From positions 1 to 64,000 of the forward strand of contig SZPK01000010.1 in NCBI GenBank assembly GCA_030263665.1: a stretch of DNA of 64,000 bases. Direction: 5' to 3'. The notes under the pieces are model-generated. The model had not been told where the DNA came from. It saw only the letters and a program-made list of their open reading frames with translations, and searched no databases. Source of the stretch: Villigracilis sp024434165. Lineage in GTDB: Bacteria > Chloroflexota > Anaerolineae > Anaerolineales > Villigracilaceae. Position 1 is the stretch's first letter. Each line of letters starts with the position of its first letter. This document shows, piece after piece, positions 36,263 to 44,872 of this stretch. Both the position numbers and the translations under genes were made by a program.

Positions 36263-36700
36263 TTACCTGTCCGAATTCATTCCGACCGGGCTTTGCTTCT
36301 CCCGCCTCCTGCGCTGTTCGCTCATGAACGCGGTGAAGAAGGAAAGCGCGGCTCCGGCGATGAGACCTCCGGCAAGAAAGATGGTGTTGAGGAGTGTCAT
36401 CCTGGCTTTTTCATCCTCACGCAGAGGTCCCATGAGGGGGACGATGAATACAAACAAAATTCCCTGCAAAAGACCGAGAATTGCGCCTGCCAGAGCGGCT
36501 TCAGTCAACCGGCTGGACGACCGTTCACTTTTTGAACGCATTACGGATTGGCTGCCGACGTTCAGGGCAAGCAGCCATGCCAGGGGTGTGACGCAAACAA
36601 CGCCGGGGTAGCCAGCCAGCGTGACAAGCACAACGGCTCCCAGCCATGGAACAAAATTGCGAAGCGGGATTTCAAAAATCGCGCAGAAATCGAGTTTCAT
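36263..36700 (-). CDS. Hypothetical membrane protein
   Basis: This 145-aa protein has about four hydrophobic helices: FVPWLGAVVLVTLAGYPGVV, TPLAWLLALNVG, LAGAILGLLQGILFVFIVPL and IFLAGGLIAGAALSFFTAFM. The tail is basic and cytosolic (EQRRRREKQ). The two Gly/Ala-rich helices near the C-terminus look like a pair of packed transmembrane segments. No family recognised. AAGGAG precedes the ATG. Confidence 0.72.
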   Translation of the reverse strand: MKLDFCAIFEIPLRNFVPWLGAVVLVTLAGYPGVVCVTPLAWLLALNVGSQSVMRSKSERSSSRLTEAALAGAILGLLQGILFVFIVPLMGPLREDEKARMTLLNTIFLAGGLIAGAALSFFTAFMSEQRRRREKQSPVGMNSDR

Positions 36701-36899
36701 GAAAAAATCTCCTTATTTCTAAAGGTGTTGGCTCCTGTCCGCAAACAGCGGCGTATTCTATCGAAAACGACCTGGCTGCGCAAGAATTCGTCCACCCTAC
36801 TTTTTGTTCCCCCGTATTTGTGCAAACGGAATTTTTAAAACGGCATATTTGGGGGTGGAAATACTTTCAGCCGAATATGCCGAAAACTTGATGTGCCGG

Positions 36900-37229
36900 T
36901 CAGTCTACGATGAAAAGCTTGGCTCCGGCTTCGGTGTGGGAGCGGTGCGGTTCGGCGTTATCTGCCACTTGATAACTCATGCCGGGTGTAAGCGTGAATT
37001 TGCGCCCATCCTTCAACTCGGTGTGGAGTTCGCCTTCGAGACAAAACAGAATATGTCCCTTTGTGCACCAGTGATCGGCGAAGTAGCCGGGCGTGTATTC
37101 GACCATGCGGACGCGGATGCCCCCGAAATGACGGGTGCGCCAATACGCCGTCCCGCGTTCTCCCTTGTGTTCGGTGCGCTCGACCTGCGACCAATCCGTC
37201 GTACCGAACGGAATATCCAACATTTGCAT
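36900..37229 (-). CDS. Small cupin-fold protein (DHCW-type family)
   Basis: This 109-aa single cupin barrel has the signature VEYTPGYFADHWCTKGHILFCLEG, which carries the metal-type His/Asp/Cys cluster (DHWC and KGH). PGMSYQVADNAEPHRS holds the second motif. It resembles the short cupins named after a D-H-C-W motif. AAGGAG precedes the ATG. The function is unknown. Confidence 0.82.
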   Translation of the reverse strand: MQMLDIPFGTTDWSQVERTEHKGERGTAYWRTRHFGGIRVRMVEYTPGYFADHWCTKGHILFCLEGELHTELKDGRKFTLTPGMSYQVADNAEPHRSHTEAGAKLFIVD

Positions 37230-37242
37230 TTGTAACTCCTTT

Positions 37243-37731
37243 TCAAGGTGTTGAGACTTCGTCGTTATTCCTGTTTTCGCGCTGCGTTATGTGCCTTTGT
37301 TCGCCGACCGCATAGGCTTCGGCGATCCAGCCTGCAAAATCGGAGTCGAGGTCTTCTTCCGATTCCAGGCGGAAGTGGTGCAAGTGATTGCGCGGTGAAA
37401 GCGATTCGACCTTGTAAAACTTCGGGTGGTCATGCCGCCGGTCGAATATAAACCCGCCAAGCAGGTGGGACTTGCGCGGGTACAGGGAGACAAACCGCAT
37501 GCGGACCTGAAACGTGACCCGCGTCTTTTGCGGAATGATGGTGACCGGACCGCAGGCGCGAACCATCCTTGCAAACCTGCGGTAGATTTTGAAGACGTGA
37601 GGTTCGGAACGCGAGAAAAGCTCCTTCAGGCTGAATTTTCCGCACGAGTGCCACTGGTTTGCCGTGGTGAACGTTTCGCCGCAAACCGGGCACTGCCATA
37701 AAGGTTTGGAGGAGGCTTTCAGCTTCGACAT
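37243..37731 (-). CDS. DUF5655-like protein with N-terminal zinc-binding motif
   Basis: This 162-aa protein has an N-terminal CPVCGETFTTANQWHSC (about 14-30), a C-x2-C-x(n)-H-x-C zinc-knuckle pattern. The rest (EPHVFKIYRRFARMVRACGPVTIIPQKTRVTFQVRMRF) matches the DUF5655 type, whose function is not established. It is 14 bp upstream of the cupin on the same strand. Its 5' end borders repeat A copy 2. Confidence 0.78.
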   Translation of the reverse strand: MSKLKASSKPLWQCPVCGETFTTANQWHSCGKFSLKELFSRSEPHVFKIYRRFARMVRACGPVTIIPQKTRVTFQVRMRFVSLYPRKSHLLGGFIFDRRHDHPKFYKVESLSPRNHLHHFRLESEEDLDSDFAGWIAEAYAVGEQRHITQRENRNNDEVSTP

Positions 37732-37785
37732 TCCCTGTCCTTCAACTGCAGGGCGGTTTTGGCGCCCTGTTCATAAATAACCCGA

Positions 37786-37933
37786 GTTGCTGCCTTGGTT
37801 TCAAGAGGCTTCCCTCACCCCAAACAAGGTTATATCTTCTGGGATGACTTCCCCCTCTTCCGATGGGAGAGGGCAGGGTGAGGGCTTTGGGCGGGGAACC
37901 TAGAAAATCTATTGGAAGGTGGCAACTTGAGTT
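37786..37933 (-). repeat. Dispersed repeat A, copy 2 (148 bp)
   Basis: It begins GTTGCTGCCTTGGTTTCAAG and ends GGTGGCAACTTGAGTT. It matches copy 3 at 55502 over its full length and copy 1 (reverse orientation) over about 131 bp. Confidence 0.93.
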
Positions 37934-37994
37934 AAATATTTGAAACGCGGTGATTTCAGCTGCTGTTCGAAACATGGCGGCGTGATGACGGGAT

Positions 37995-38402
37995 TTATTT
38001 CCCGAAAAACTGGATCTGGTTGCCTTCAGGATCGCTGACGCCGAAGGTTCTAAAGCCCGCAGCCGCCGGCACGATCGAAAAGGTAATATCCAGCCCGGAC
38101 TCCTCCGCCTCTTTGAAGCGCGTGTCAATATCCGGGACGAGAAATCCAATCTTGAATATCCCATGCACTTTGTGACTCTCTACGGTTTCGCCGCTGTTCG
38201 AACGCGGTCTGGCGCCGTGGAATTGCGCGATCTCCAGCAGCAAACCGGGTTTTGAGAGCAGCGCCCCCTTGCGAATGTCATTCTCCGCCTCTGCCTCGAT
38301 TCGAAAACCCAGATGCCTCGTGTACCAGCCGACTGCCGCGTTGTAATCGGCAACGGATAACGCAAAAAATGCGCCGTGATCATCGGGCAAGCGTGTTGTC
38401 AT
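37995..38402 (-). CDS. VOC-family (glyoxalase-like) protein
   Basis: This 135-aa protein has a vicinal-oxygen-chelate fold in two beta-alpha-beta-beta-beta halves. FFALSVADYNAAVGWYTRHLGF is the first half; KIGFLVPDIDTRFKEAEESG and FRTFGVSDPEGNQIQFFG the second. The conserved DPEGN site is present. The reaction is unknown. GGAGGAACA precedes the ATG at 38402, and a promoter lies about 110 bp upstream. Confidence 0.87.
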   Translation of the reverse strand: MTTRLPDDHGAFFALSVADYNAAVGWYTRHLGFRIEAEAENDIRKGALLSKPGLLLEIAQFHGARPRSNSGETVESHKVHGIFKIGFLVPDIDTRFKEAEESGLDITFSIVPAAAGFRTFGVSDPEGNQIQFFGK

Positions 38403-38509
38403 TGTTCCTCCAGGGACACCAGGTGGATGACAGCACAGGGAAGGCAGGGTCAACCGCTCCTGTAAGGGATGCCGGACCGCGCGATGAACCGTGCTGGCGT
38501 GATGGATGA

Positions 38510-38537
38510 ATTATAGTATCCAATTGGCTCCGGTCAA
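38510..38537 (-). promoter_or_regulatory. Promoter of the VOC-family gene
   Basis: Minus strand: TTGACC (38537-38532), 16-bp spacer, TATAAT (38515-38510). Confidence 0.65.
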
Positions 38538-38633
38538 TCCGAATTCCAGGATTCGATTCTCGTTGGACTTTGAACACCAGACCCGCCCCCGGCTCCTTTG
38601 CAGTAAAATTTCCTCCGACAGCGGAGAAAACGT

Positions 38634-40184
38634 ATGAAACTCGTAACCGTCACCCAAATGCGCGCGATTGAAAAGGAAGCCGACTCCAAAGGCGTTTCCT
38701 ACGCTCAGATGATGGAAAATGCCGGCCGGGGGCTGGCGGAGATCGTCCATGCCATTGGGCAGGAAAACGGCTGGGATGTGATCACCGGCTTGGTGGGTCC
38801 GGGCAATAACGGCGGCGATACGCTCGTCGCGCTCACATGGCTGGCGGGTGCGGGCTGGCGTACTCACGCCTATCTCGTCCATCGCAAAATGGGCGACGAC
38901 CCGTTGATCTCGCGCTACCTCGAAGCGGGCGGCGATATTTTCCAGTTTTCCACCGACCCGGATTTTGAGTCATTGGGCGAGGTCTTGAACGAATCAGCCG
39001 TCCTGTTGGACGGCTTGCTTGGCACGGGAATCAAACTTCCGCTTAAGGAAGAGGCGGCGCTTGTCCTTCGCGGAGCGCAAGTCATCCTATCCAAAATGGA
39101 TGCGCCTCCGTTCATCGTTGCCGTGGATTGTCCCTCCGGCGTGGACTGCGATTCGGGTGCGGCGGCGGATGAAACCCTTCCCGCCGATCTCACAATCACG
39201 ATGGCGGCGGTCAAGCAGGGATTGTTGAAACTGCCTGCGTTCGAATTTGCCGGCGATTTGGAAGTGGTGGATATCGGCTTGCCGGAGAATTTGGAAGCGT
39301 GGTCGGCGCTGAAAACCGAAGCGGCGGATTGGGAGATGATCTCTGCGCTGATGCCTGAGCGAACACCCGCTTCGCACAAAGGGACGTTTGGTACAGCCTT
39401 CGTGATAGCGGGTTCGACATCCTATACCGGCGCGGCGCTGCTTGCGGGCAGGTCGGCGTATCGCGGCGGGACGGGGCTGGTGGCGATGGCGGTGCCGGAG
39501 CCGCTGCACGCCGCGCTTGCGGGTCACATCCCTGAAGCGATCTGGGTTCCGCTGCCGCACGAAACTGGATTTATCTCTGAAGCCGCCGCCGAAGTGGTGT
39601 TGAAACATCTGGAGCGCGCCACGGCACTGCTGATCGGTCCCGGCTTGGGGGGGCACCCTTCCACGAAATCGTTCATGGAAAAATTACTGCCATCCCTCAA
39701 CCTTCCGCTGGTGATTGATGCGGATGGTTTGCGTCACCTCGCGCAATTCCCCTCCCTGCTCGGCGGAGGATCGGGAACGAGGGTTTACACTCCGCACCCC
39801 GGCGAAATGTCCGCGTTGACGGGATTATCCCGTGAGGAGATTCAATCCAACCGGGAAGCCGTTGCGGAAAAGTACGCGCGTGAATGGGGGCATGTGGTTG
39901 TGTTGAAAGGCGCCTTCACCGTCGCTGCCGCGCCGGATGGGCGTGTGACGGTCATCCCGGTTGCCACGCCTGCCCTTGCGCGCGCCGGGACAGGGGATGT
40001 ACTGGCGGGGCTGATCGTCGGTCTCCGTGCTCAAGGCTTGGATGCGTTCGACGCCGCGGTTGCGGGGGCGTTCATCCATGCGCAGGCGGGGCTGCTCGCC
40101 GCTGACGAACTCGGCACAACCGCTTCGGTGCTGGCGAGCGACGTGCTGAATGCCATCCCCGATGTCATTGCAGGGTTGGAGTGA
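38634..40184 (+). CDS. nnr: Bifunctional NAD(P)HX epimerase / NAD(P)HX dehydratase
   Basis: This 516-aa fusion repairs hydrated NADH/NADPH. The N-terminal half (about 1-225) is the epimerase with VGPGNNGGDTLVAL. The C-terminal half (about 235-516) is the dehydratase with HKGTFGTAFVIAGS, DADGLRHLA, TPHPGEMSALTG and the nucleotide-binding ATPALARAGTGDVLAGLIVGL. Both halves look intact and the total length fits the bacterial fusion. GGAGAAAACGT lies upstream of the ATG. It is a single-gene unit closed by a shared terminator. Confidence 0.95.
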   Translation: MKLVTVTQMRAIEKEADSKGVSYAQMMENAGRGLAEIVHAIGQENGWDVITGLVGPGNNGGDTLVALTWLAGAGWRTHAYLVHRKMGDDPLISRYLEAGGDIFQFSTDPDFESLGEVLNESAVLLDGLLGTGIKLPLKEEAALVLRGAQVILSKMDAPPFIVAVDCPSGVDCDSGAAADETLPADLTITMAAVKQGLLKLPAFEFAGDLEVVDIGLPENLEAWSALKTEAADWEMISALMPERTPASHKGTFGTAFVIAGSTSYTGAALLAGRSAYRGGTGLVAMAVPEPLHAALAGHIPEAIWVPLPHETGFISEAAAEVVLKHLERATALLIGPGLGGHPSTKSFMEKLLPSLNLPLVIDADGLRHLAQFPSLLGGGSGTRVYTPHPGEMSALTGLSREEIQSNREAVAEKYAREWGHVVVLKGAFTVAAAPDGRVTVIPVATPALARAGTGDVLAGLIVGLRAQGLDAFDAAVAGAFIHAQAGLLAADELGTTASVLASDVLNAIPDVIAGLE

Positions 40185-40216
40185 ATCCATCCATGTGTGC
40201 AAGGTGCGTGAGCAAA

Positions 40217-40249
40217 TAAAAAGAGGCTTCCTTTCGGAAGACCTCTTTC
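40217..40249. terminator. Shared terminator of nnr and the SPFH gene
   Basis: AAAAAGAGGCTTCC, tetraloop region, GGAAGACCTCTTT: a stem with one bulge that works in both directions. Confidence 0.85.
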
Positions 40250-40268
40250 GCAAATCTCCAATTTCCAA

Positions 40269-41306
40269 CTAACTATTCATAAACGCTTCAAGGTTGTCCT
40301 TGCTGATGCGGTACGCCTTGCCGACCTTCTTCGCCTTCAGGCTTCCGTCCTTGATGGCTTCGAGGATGTCGTCCTCGGTTACCTTCATGAATTGTGCGGC
40401 TTCCGCGGGGGTCATGATATCCGGCATTTTCGCGCCGCCGCCCGCCCCGGCTCCCGGAGCCTGATAGCCGCCTTGCAGCGCCTGCCCCATGATATTGCCG
40501 ATGCCCATGCCCGCACCGATGCCGGCGGTAAGACCCGCGCCGCCGCCTTCGTTCTGTGCAGCGTCACGCATCGCGTCTGCCGCCTGCAATTGAGTGTAGG
40601 TTGCCATATCGAGCATGCCCATATCGCGCAGTTCCTGGGCGGATTTTTCGCTCGGCTTGAGGTTGCCGATGTAGAACGTCTTGAGCGTCAGCCCAATCGC
40701 CTCGAAGTCCTCCTTCGACTTTGCGCGCACAGCCGCGCCAATTTCCTCGGTCAGACCGATCATTTCCGGCACCGAATTCTTGGCGGCGGTTTCGCCGAGC
40801 ACATCCTGAAGTTTGGAGAGCAGCATCGTTCGCAGGCGTTCTTCGATGTCGCTGGTGCGGTAGGTGTGCTGCACACCCACGATCTGGGTCACGAACTGCT
40901 GCGGGTCCTTCACCTGGAAGGAGTAAGTGCCAAATCCCTGCAGCAGCGCCACGCCCAAACCCATGCCCGGGTTGCGGACGATGATCGGCTGCGGCGTGCC
41001 CCATTTTTTGTTCGCAAATTCCTTTTTGGAAACGAAATACACTTCTGCGGGAAAGGGTGTGCGGTCGTTGAACGCCTTGCCGATGAAATCAATCAACAGC
41101 GGGACGTTCGCCGTGGCGATGGTGTGACGTCCCGGTTTGAACACATCCAGCGCATTGCCGTCGCGGTAGAATACCGCCCACTGGCTCTCGCGCACGATCA
41201 CCTGCGAGCCGATGCGGAAATCCCCAATGCCCTCTTCGGGAAAGCGATGAACGATCTCGTCGCTCATTTCGTTTGCATATTCAATGACATCAAAAATCCT
41301 GGCCAT
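40269..41306 (-). CDS. SPFH/band-7 domain protein fused to a C-terminal DNA-binding-type HTH
   Basis: This 345-aa protein has residues about 20-235 as an SPFH-like region of the YdjI/virion-core type (SQVIVRESQWAVFYRDG, FFVSKKEF-type strand, DIEERLRTMLLSKLQDVL). A Gly/Ala-rich segment follows (about 255-290). The C-terminal 48 residues (MTPAEAAQFMKVTEDDI, SLKAKKVGKAYRISKDNLEAF) are an excisionase/MerR-like winged helix (HTH_17). AAGGAG precedes the ATG at 41306; the longer frame start has no signal. The fused HTH may instead be a peptide-docking module. No partner gene is adjacent. Confidence 0.87.
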   Translation of the reverse strand: MARIFDVIEYANEMSDEIVHRFPEEGIGDFRIGSQVIVRESQWAVFYRDGNALDVFKPGRHTIATANVPLLIDFIGKAFNDRTPFPAEVYFVSKKEFANKKWGTPQPIIVRNPGMGLGVALLQGFGTYSFQVKDPQQFVTQIVGVQHTYRTSDIEERLRTMLLSKLQDVLGETAAKNSVPEMIGLTEEIGAAVRAKSKEDFEAIGLTLKTFYIGNLKPSEKSAQELRDMGMLDMATYTQLQAADAMRDAAQNEGGGAGLTAGIGAGMGIGNIMGQALQGGYQAPGAGAGGGAKMPDIMTPAEAAQFMKVTEDDILEAIKDGSLKAKKVGKAYRISKDNLEAFMNS

Positions 41307-41337
41307 GTTTATTCTCCTTGTGATGAACAACGATTCG

Positions 41338-41366
41338 ATTATAGTCCAACTAACAGGCAGGGACAA
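41338..41366 (-). promoter_or_regulatory. Promoter of the SPFH-HTH gene
   Basis: Minus strand: TTGTCC (41366-41361), 17-bp spacer, TATAAT (41343-41338), about 32 bp upstream of the ATG. Confidence 0.65.
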
Positions 41367-41413
41367 GAACCGTTTCTCCTATTCCATACGCAATTTAACG
41401 GGACTCGTTGCGT

Positions 41414-41439
41414 AAAAAGAGCACAGGGTTACTGTGCTC
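41414..41439 (-). terminator. Terminator of the rnk-like gene
   Basis: Minus strand: GAGCACAG, five-base loop, CTGTGCTC followed by TTTTT. Confidence 0.88.
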
Positions 41440-41448
41440 CTCCGTATG

Positions 41449-41865
41449 CTATAAATCGAAATTACCCGCCGCTTCAGGCTGGAAGCGGATCTTGACAACC
41501 TTGATCCTTCTCAAGCCGTCGGGTACCTGCCACGAAAATATATCGTTTTCGCGATAGCCGAGCATGGCGGTGCCGATAGGCGCGAGGACCGAAATTTTCC
41601 CTTCGGCGGGGTTCGCGTCCTGCGGGAAGACCAGGGCGTATTCCATCTCTTCGTTGGTTTCGACGTCGAGCAGGAGTGCGCGCGAATTCATCGTAATAAC
41701 GTCCGGCGGTACTTCGGCGGGAGCGACCACGGTTCCGCGTTTCAATTCTTCATCCAATTGCTTCAAATATGCGCTGTTGCGATATTCCGTGCTCATCGAA
41801 TCGGCGATCAGTTCGCGCAGGCGTTTCAAGTCGAATTCAGTGATAAAGATGTTTCTTTTGTTCAT
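41449..41865 (-). CDS. rnk: Rnk/GreA-type elongation-factor-like protein
   Basis: This 138-aa protein has a short N-terminal coiled segment (DLKRLRELIADSMSTEYRNSAYLKQL). A C-terminal GreA/GreB-type FKBP-like domain follows (KISVLAPIGTAMLGYRENDIFSWQVPDGLRRIKV). Rnk binds RNA polymerase and differs from GreA by the shorter coil, which lacks the acidic tip needed for cleavage; the same is seen here. The true GreA is at 17619. AAAGGACC precedes the ATG, and a strong terminator follows. Confidence 0.9.
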   Translation of the reverse strand: MNKRNIFITEFDLKRLRELIADSMSTEYRNSAYLKQLDEELKRGTVVAPAEVPPDVITMNSRALLLDVETNEEMEYALVFPQDANPAEGKISVLAPIGTAMLGYRENDIFSWQVPDGLRRIKVVKIRFQPEAAGNFDL

Positions 41866-41892
41866 GGTCCTTTCTCTTTCAAAATGTGATGG

Positions 41893-42702
41893 TCAGAGTG
41901 TACCAGACTTTTCCGACTTCATCGGCTTGCCCGATCCTTTATCCCGCACCATCAGCACTTCCGCCATGATGCTCACGGCGATCTCTTCGGGCGTTTCGGC
42001 TTGCAGTTCCAGTCCCATTGGCGAATGGACTTTGGCGATCAATTTATCGTCCACGCCTTTCTTCTTCAACGCCTTGACGGTTGTCGCCCACCTGCGCTTC
42101 GAACCGATGACGCCGATGTACGCCGCATCGGTGTTGAGCAGGTTGGGCAGACCGAGCGCATCCACACTGGACCCGCGGCTGGTGACGACCAAATAGGTTC
42201 TTTTTGTGATTTTGAGTTGTTCCGCCAGTTTCCCCATCTCCACCGGGTAATATTCATCCGCACCAGGTGTGGCTTCGGGGTTGCAGAATTCCGCGCGGTC
42301 GTCGCTGACGGCGACGCGGAATCCCAGCCACTTTGCCAAATGGACGACGGCTTTGCCGACGTGCCCTGCGCCGATGACGACGAGGGTTGGGGCAGGAAGG
42401 ATGGGTTCCACGAACACCTCCACCTGACCGCCGCACACGCCGGGGTCGCCGCGTGAGGGGTCAGCCATGTTGTAATGTAAAAGCCGCGGCTCTCCGTCGC
42501 TGATCGCCATCCAAGCTTCGTCCAGCACGCGGTGTTCCAAATCCCCGCCGCCGACCGTGCCAATAAATTTGCCGTCCGGGTAGACGAGCATCTTGCTGCC
42601 CACGTGCCGCGGCGTGGAGCCTTCGCTCTTCACCACCGTGCAAAGGGCAGCGGAGCCGTTGTTTTTTTCGATATCAATTAATGCCTGAAAGATGGATTTC
42701 AT
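41893..42702 (-). CDS. XdhC-family molybdenum cofactor maturation protein
   Basis: This 269-aa protein helps insert sulfurated molybdenum cofactor into xanthine-dehydrogenase-type enzymes. The N-domain carries GSTPRHVGSKMLVYPDG and GTVGGGDLEHRVL. The C-domain is a Rossmann fold (LVVIGAGHVGKAVVHLA) ending with HSPMGLELQAETPEEIAVSI, the typical family motif. The start at 42702 gives the family N-terminus. The molybdenum hydroxylase itself is 4 kb downstream in the window (46668-49685), and the FAD subunit is at 56984. Confidence 0.93.
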   Translation of the reverse strand: MKSIFQALIDIEKNNGSAALCTVVKSEGSTPRHVGSKMLVYPDGKFIGTVGGGDLEHRVLDEAWMAISDGEPRLLHYNMADPSRGDPGVCGGQVEVFVEPILPAPTLVVIGAGHVGKAVVHLAKWLGFRVAVSDDRAEFCNPEATPGADEYYPVEMGKLAEQLKITKRTYLVVTSRGSSVDALGLPNLLNTDAAYIGVIGSKRRWATTVKALKKKGVDDKLIAKVHSPMGLELQAETPEEIAVSIMAEVLMVRDKGSGKPMKSEKSGTL

Positions 42703-42718
42703 CGCTAATTTTGTTTTT

Positions 42719-43108
42719 CTATTTCGTAAGTCCCAAATACTTGCGGGCAAATTTTCGAACTGCCTGGGCTGTCGCTATGGCTTCTTTTGCGCCCTCGATG
42801 GCAGGCTGATCACCAGGATAACGCCTGCGAACTGCGTATTCTGTCAAGTCCACCAATTCCTGCACCACGAGTCCGGTCAGGATGCCCGCTTCATTGCGCA
42901 TCGTATTTAATGTGGGGAGGTCATGAGTCTTGGGAAAATCGAAATCTTTCAAGATTAACAGCGCCTTGAGATATTTTTCTGCGCTCTGCTGGGCATGAAA
43001 ACACGCGCCGGTTAACAAAGGCTTTTTCAAGCGAAACAACGCTTTGGCGGCTGAGAAATCCTCCTCTGCCTGGGCGATCCAGGATTTAAGTTCTTCGATG
43101 CCGGTCAT
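42719..43108 (-). CDS. HEPN-domain protein (partner of the MNT protein)
   Basis: This 129-aa all-helical HEPN protein carries ACFHAQQSAEKYLKALLI, KTHDLPTL and EYAVRRRYPGD, typical of the HEPN family that pairs with minimal nucleotidyltransferases. The R-x4-6-H motif of RNase-active HEPN toxins is not obvious; the tail motif is RRRYPGD. The start overlaps the 3' end of the MNT gene by 23 bases, and AAGGGA lies upstream inside it. The pair may be a toxin-antitoxin module; activity is unproven. Confidence 0.87.
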   Translation of the reverse strand: MTGIEELKSWIAQAEEDFSAAKALFRLKKPLLTGACFHAQQSAEKYLKALLILKDFDFPKTHDLPTLNTMRNEAGILTGLVVQELVDLTEYAVRRRYPGDQPAIEGAKEAIATAQAVRKFARKYLGLTK

Positions 43109-43460
43109 AAAGAACTTTTCCCTTTTTGATAATTTCGCGTATGAAGAAGCTGTTGTCTTTTCCGCCTTTCATGGCTTCCTCAACCTCTTTTGGGGTTTTG
43201 ATAATGATGTCCACGGGAAATTGACGGGGATACAGCAGCATGGACGCCGCGCGATGCTTTTCCTTGCGCCTGCCGTTTGTTTCCATAATTATCAGCAGGT
43301 CCACGTCGCTGTCGTGTGTGGGGGTTCCATAAGCGTATGAGCCGAACAATATTATTTTTTCCGGCTGAAGTTCTGACACGATGCGTTCCACCGCCTTCGG
43401 AAGTGTTTCCGCCACAGGCGGGAAGCCGGTTGGGTTCATCCTGGTCGTAAGTTCGAACAC
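43086..43460 (-). CDS. Minimal nucleotidyltransferase (MNT) of the HEPN/MNT pair
   Basis: This 124-aa protein has the nucleotidyltransferase core ILFGSYAYGTPTHDSDVDLLII, with the G-S and D-x-D metal motif complete. That fits an AMP-transferring antitoxin of HEPN/MNT pairs. The start is a GTG at 43460 with AAGGAG nine bases upstream. The stop lies inside the HEPN gene. Confidence 0.88.
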   Translation of the reverse strand: MFELTTRMNPTGFPPVAETLPKAVERIVSELQPEKIILFGSYAYGTPTHDSDVDLLIIMETNGRRKEKHRAASMLLYPRQFPVDIIIKTPKEVEEAMKGGKDNSFFIREIIKKGKVLYDRHRRT

Positions 43461-43487
43461 GCGCTTCTCCTTCGGAACAATTTTACA

Positions 43488-44831
43488 CTACCTCTCCAGC
43501 AGCCCCAGCACCACCGGCAGCAGCTGCTTCTTCCGGGAAACCACGCCGGGGGCGTCGCGCGTGCCGTCGCCGAGCGGGGGATAGGGCAGGTCGTTGAGGA
43601 TGGGCGGATAGTCCGACGAGACCAGCAGGCGGCTGGAACCGCGCACCACGTCGGTGACGAGCAGCATGGCAAAGTCGAGACCGCGTTTGTCGCGTAATTC
43701 GTTCAATGCTTTAGTGAGCGGCTCAAGATGCTCGGAGAGCTGCATCAGGTCAGTGACTTCGGCTTGGGCGATGGCGAGTTTGAAACCGCCTGCTTCGTAA
43801 GGCTTGATGTCCGTGCTGACCACATCCTCCGGCTTGCGGTTGGAGAGTCCCGCGCCCGCCGAGAGGACGGCTTTTCCAAAGGATTCGACCGTCTCGCCTT
43901 TGAGCGGACTCCCGCCGACGAACGCCCAGCGCGCCAGCCGTTCGGCGGCAGCGCGGTCGCGCGCTGTCGTGGTGGGAGAGGTCAGGATCAGCGTATCAGA
44001 TAAAAGTCCGGCAAGAAGCGCGCCTGCAAGCGCCGGCGGGGCGGAGAGTCCAGCCTCCGCAGTCTGCTCCGTCACCAGCGTCGAGGTCGAGCCGACCACA
44101 TCCACCGTGAAGCGAATCGGCTGATGCGTGTAGGGATTACCAAGGCGATGATGATCCAAAATCTCCAGCAATTCCGCTTCCTCCAGCGCAGCGATGGACT
44201 GGCGCGGCTCGTTGTGGTCAACCAGGATGATTTTGAGGCGCGGCGGGTTGAGCAGGTTGCGCTGGCGGGCAATGCCGAGGTAGAGGCCGTTTTCGTCCAC
44301 CACCCAATAGTCGTCTATTTCGTCGCGCAGGATGCGGTTGAGTGAATCGCGGATGTGCGCATTGGCTTGAAACTTTGGCACGGCGGTGTTCGCCGCATCT
44401 TTGCACGGCGCAGACATCATCTCGCGCACGGTGGTATCGCCGGGGCGCGGACCGAGCACCTCGGTGAAATAGGTAAAGAGGCTGAAACCGTTGATGATGC
44501 CGTATGGCGTGCCGTCATCGTTGACGATGGGGGCGAGTCCGCCGGTGCGGCTGGCGAGCGTCCATGCCATGCCGAGTTGGGCGTTGGGGGGAAGGCTGTC
44601 GAGCCGCTGCATGACGGATTCGAAGCGCGGTGAGGCGTCGGTGAGGAGGAACGGCGCTTCCAAACCCAAAGTTTTCAATACCCATGAGGTCTGGGCATTG
44701 AGCGCTCCGGCGCGCGCGGCAACGGTGTTTACTCCGTCCCGTTCGCGCAGCAGCCAGGCGTATCCCATCGCCGAAGCGATGGAGTCGGTATCGGGGTTGA
44801 TGTGTCCTATGACGTAGATTTGGTCGGGCAT
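43488..44831 (-). CDS. ppaC: CBS-domain manganese-dependent inorganic pyrophosphatase (family II)
   Basis: This 447-aa DHH-superfamily enzyme hydrolyses pyrophosphate with Mn/Co. The N-terminal catalytic motif IGHINPDTDSIASA (8-21), then VDHNEPRQS and the DHH motif ILDHHRLG. The region between about 70 and 200 is a CBS pair (VREMMSAPCKDA, RDEIDDYWVVDENGLYLGIA), which in characterised members binds AMP/ATP for regulation. The C-terminal DHHA2 domain ends with SSRLLVSSDY. The whole set is intact. No strong ribosome site is seen at the ATG. Confidence 0.95.
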   Translation of the reverse strand: MPDQIYVIGHINPDTDSIASAMGYAWLLRERDGVNTVAARAGALNAQTSWVLKTLGLEAPFLLTDASPRFESVMQRLDSLPPNAQLGMAWTLASRTGGLAPIVNDDGTPYGIINGFSLFTYFTEVLGPRPGDTTVREMMSAPCKDAANTAVPKFQANAHIRDSLNRILRDEIDDYWVVDENGLYLGIARQRNLLNPPRLKIILVDHNEPRQSIAALEEAELLEILDHHRLGNPYTHQPIRFTVDVVGSTSTLVTEQTAEAGLSAPPALAGALLAGLLSDTLILTSPTTTARDRAAAERLARWAFVGGSPLKGETVESFGKAVLSAGAGLSNRKPEDVVSTDIKPYEAGGFKLAIAQAEVTDLMQLSEHLEPLTKALNELRDKRGLDFAMLLVTDVVRGSSRLLVSSDYPPILNDLPYPPLGDGTRDAPGVVSRKKQLLPVVLGLLER

Positions 44832-44872
44832 TCGTTCATGGTCTCCGGGGTTTCGTGAATACAGCGAGGTGA

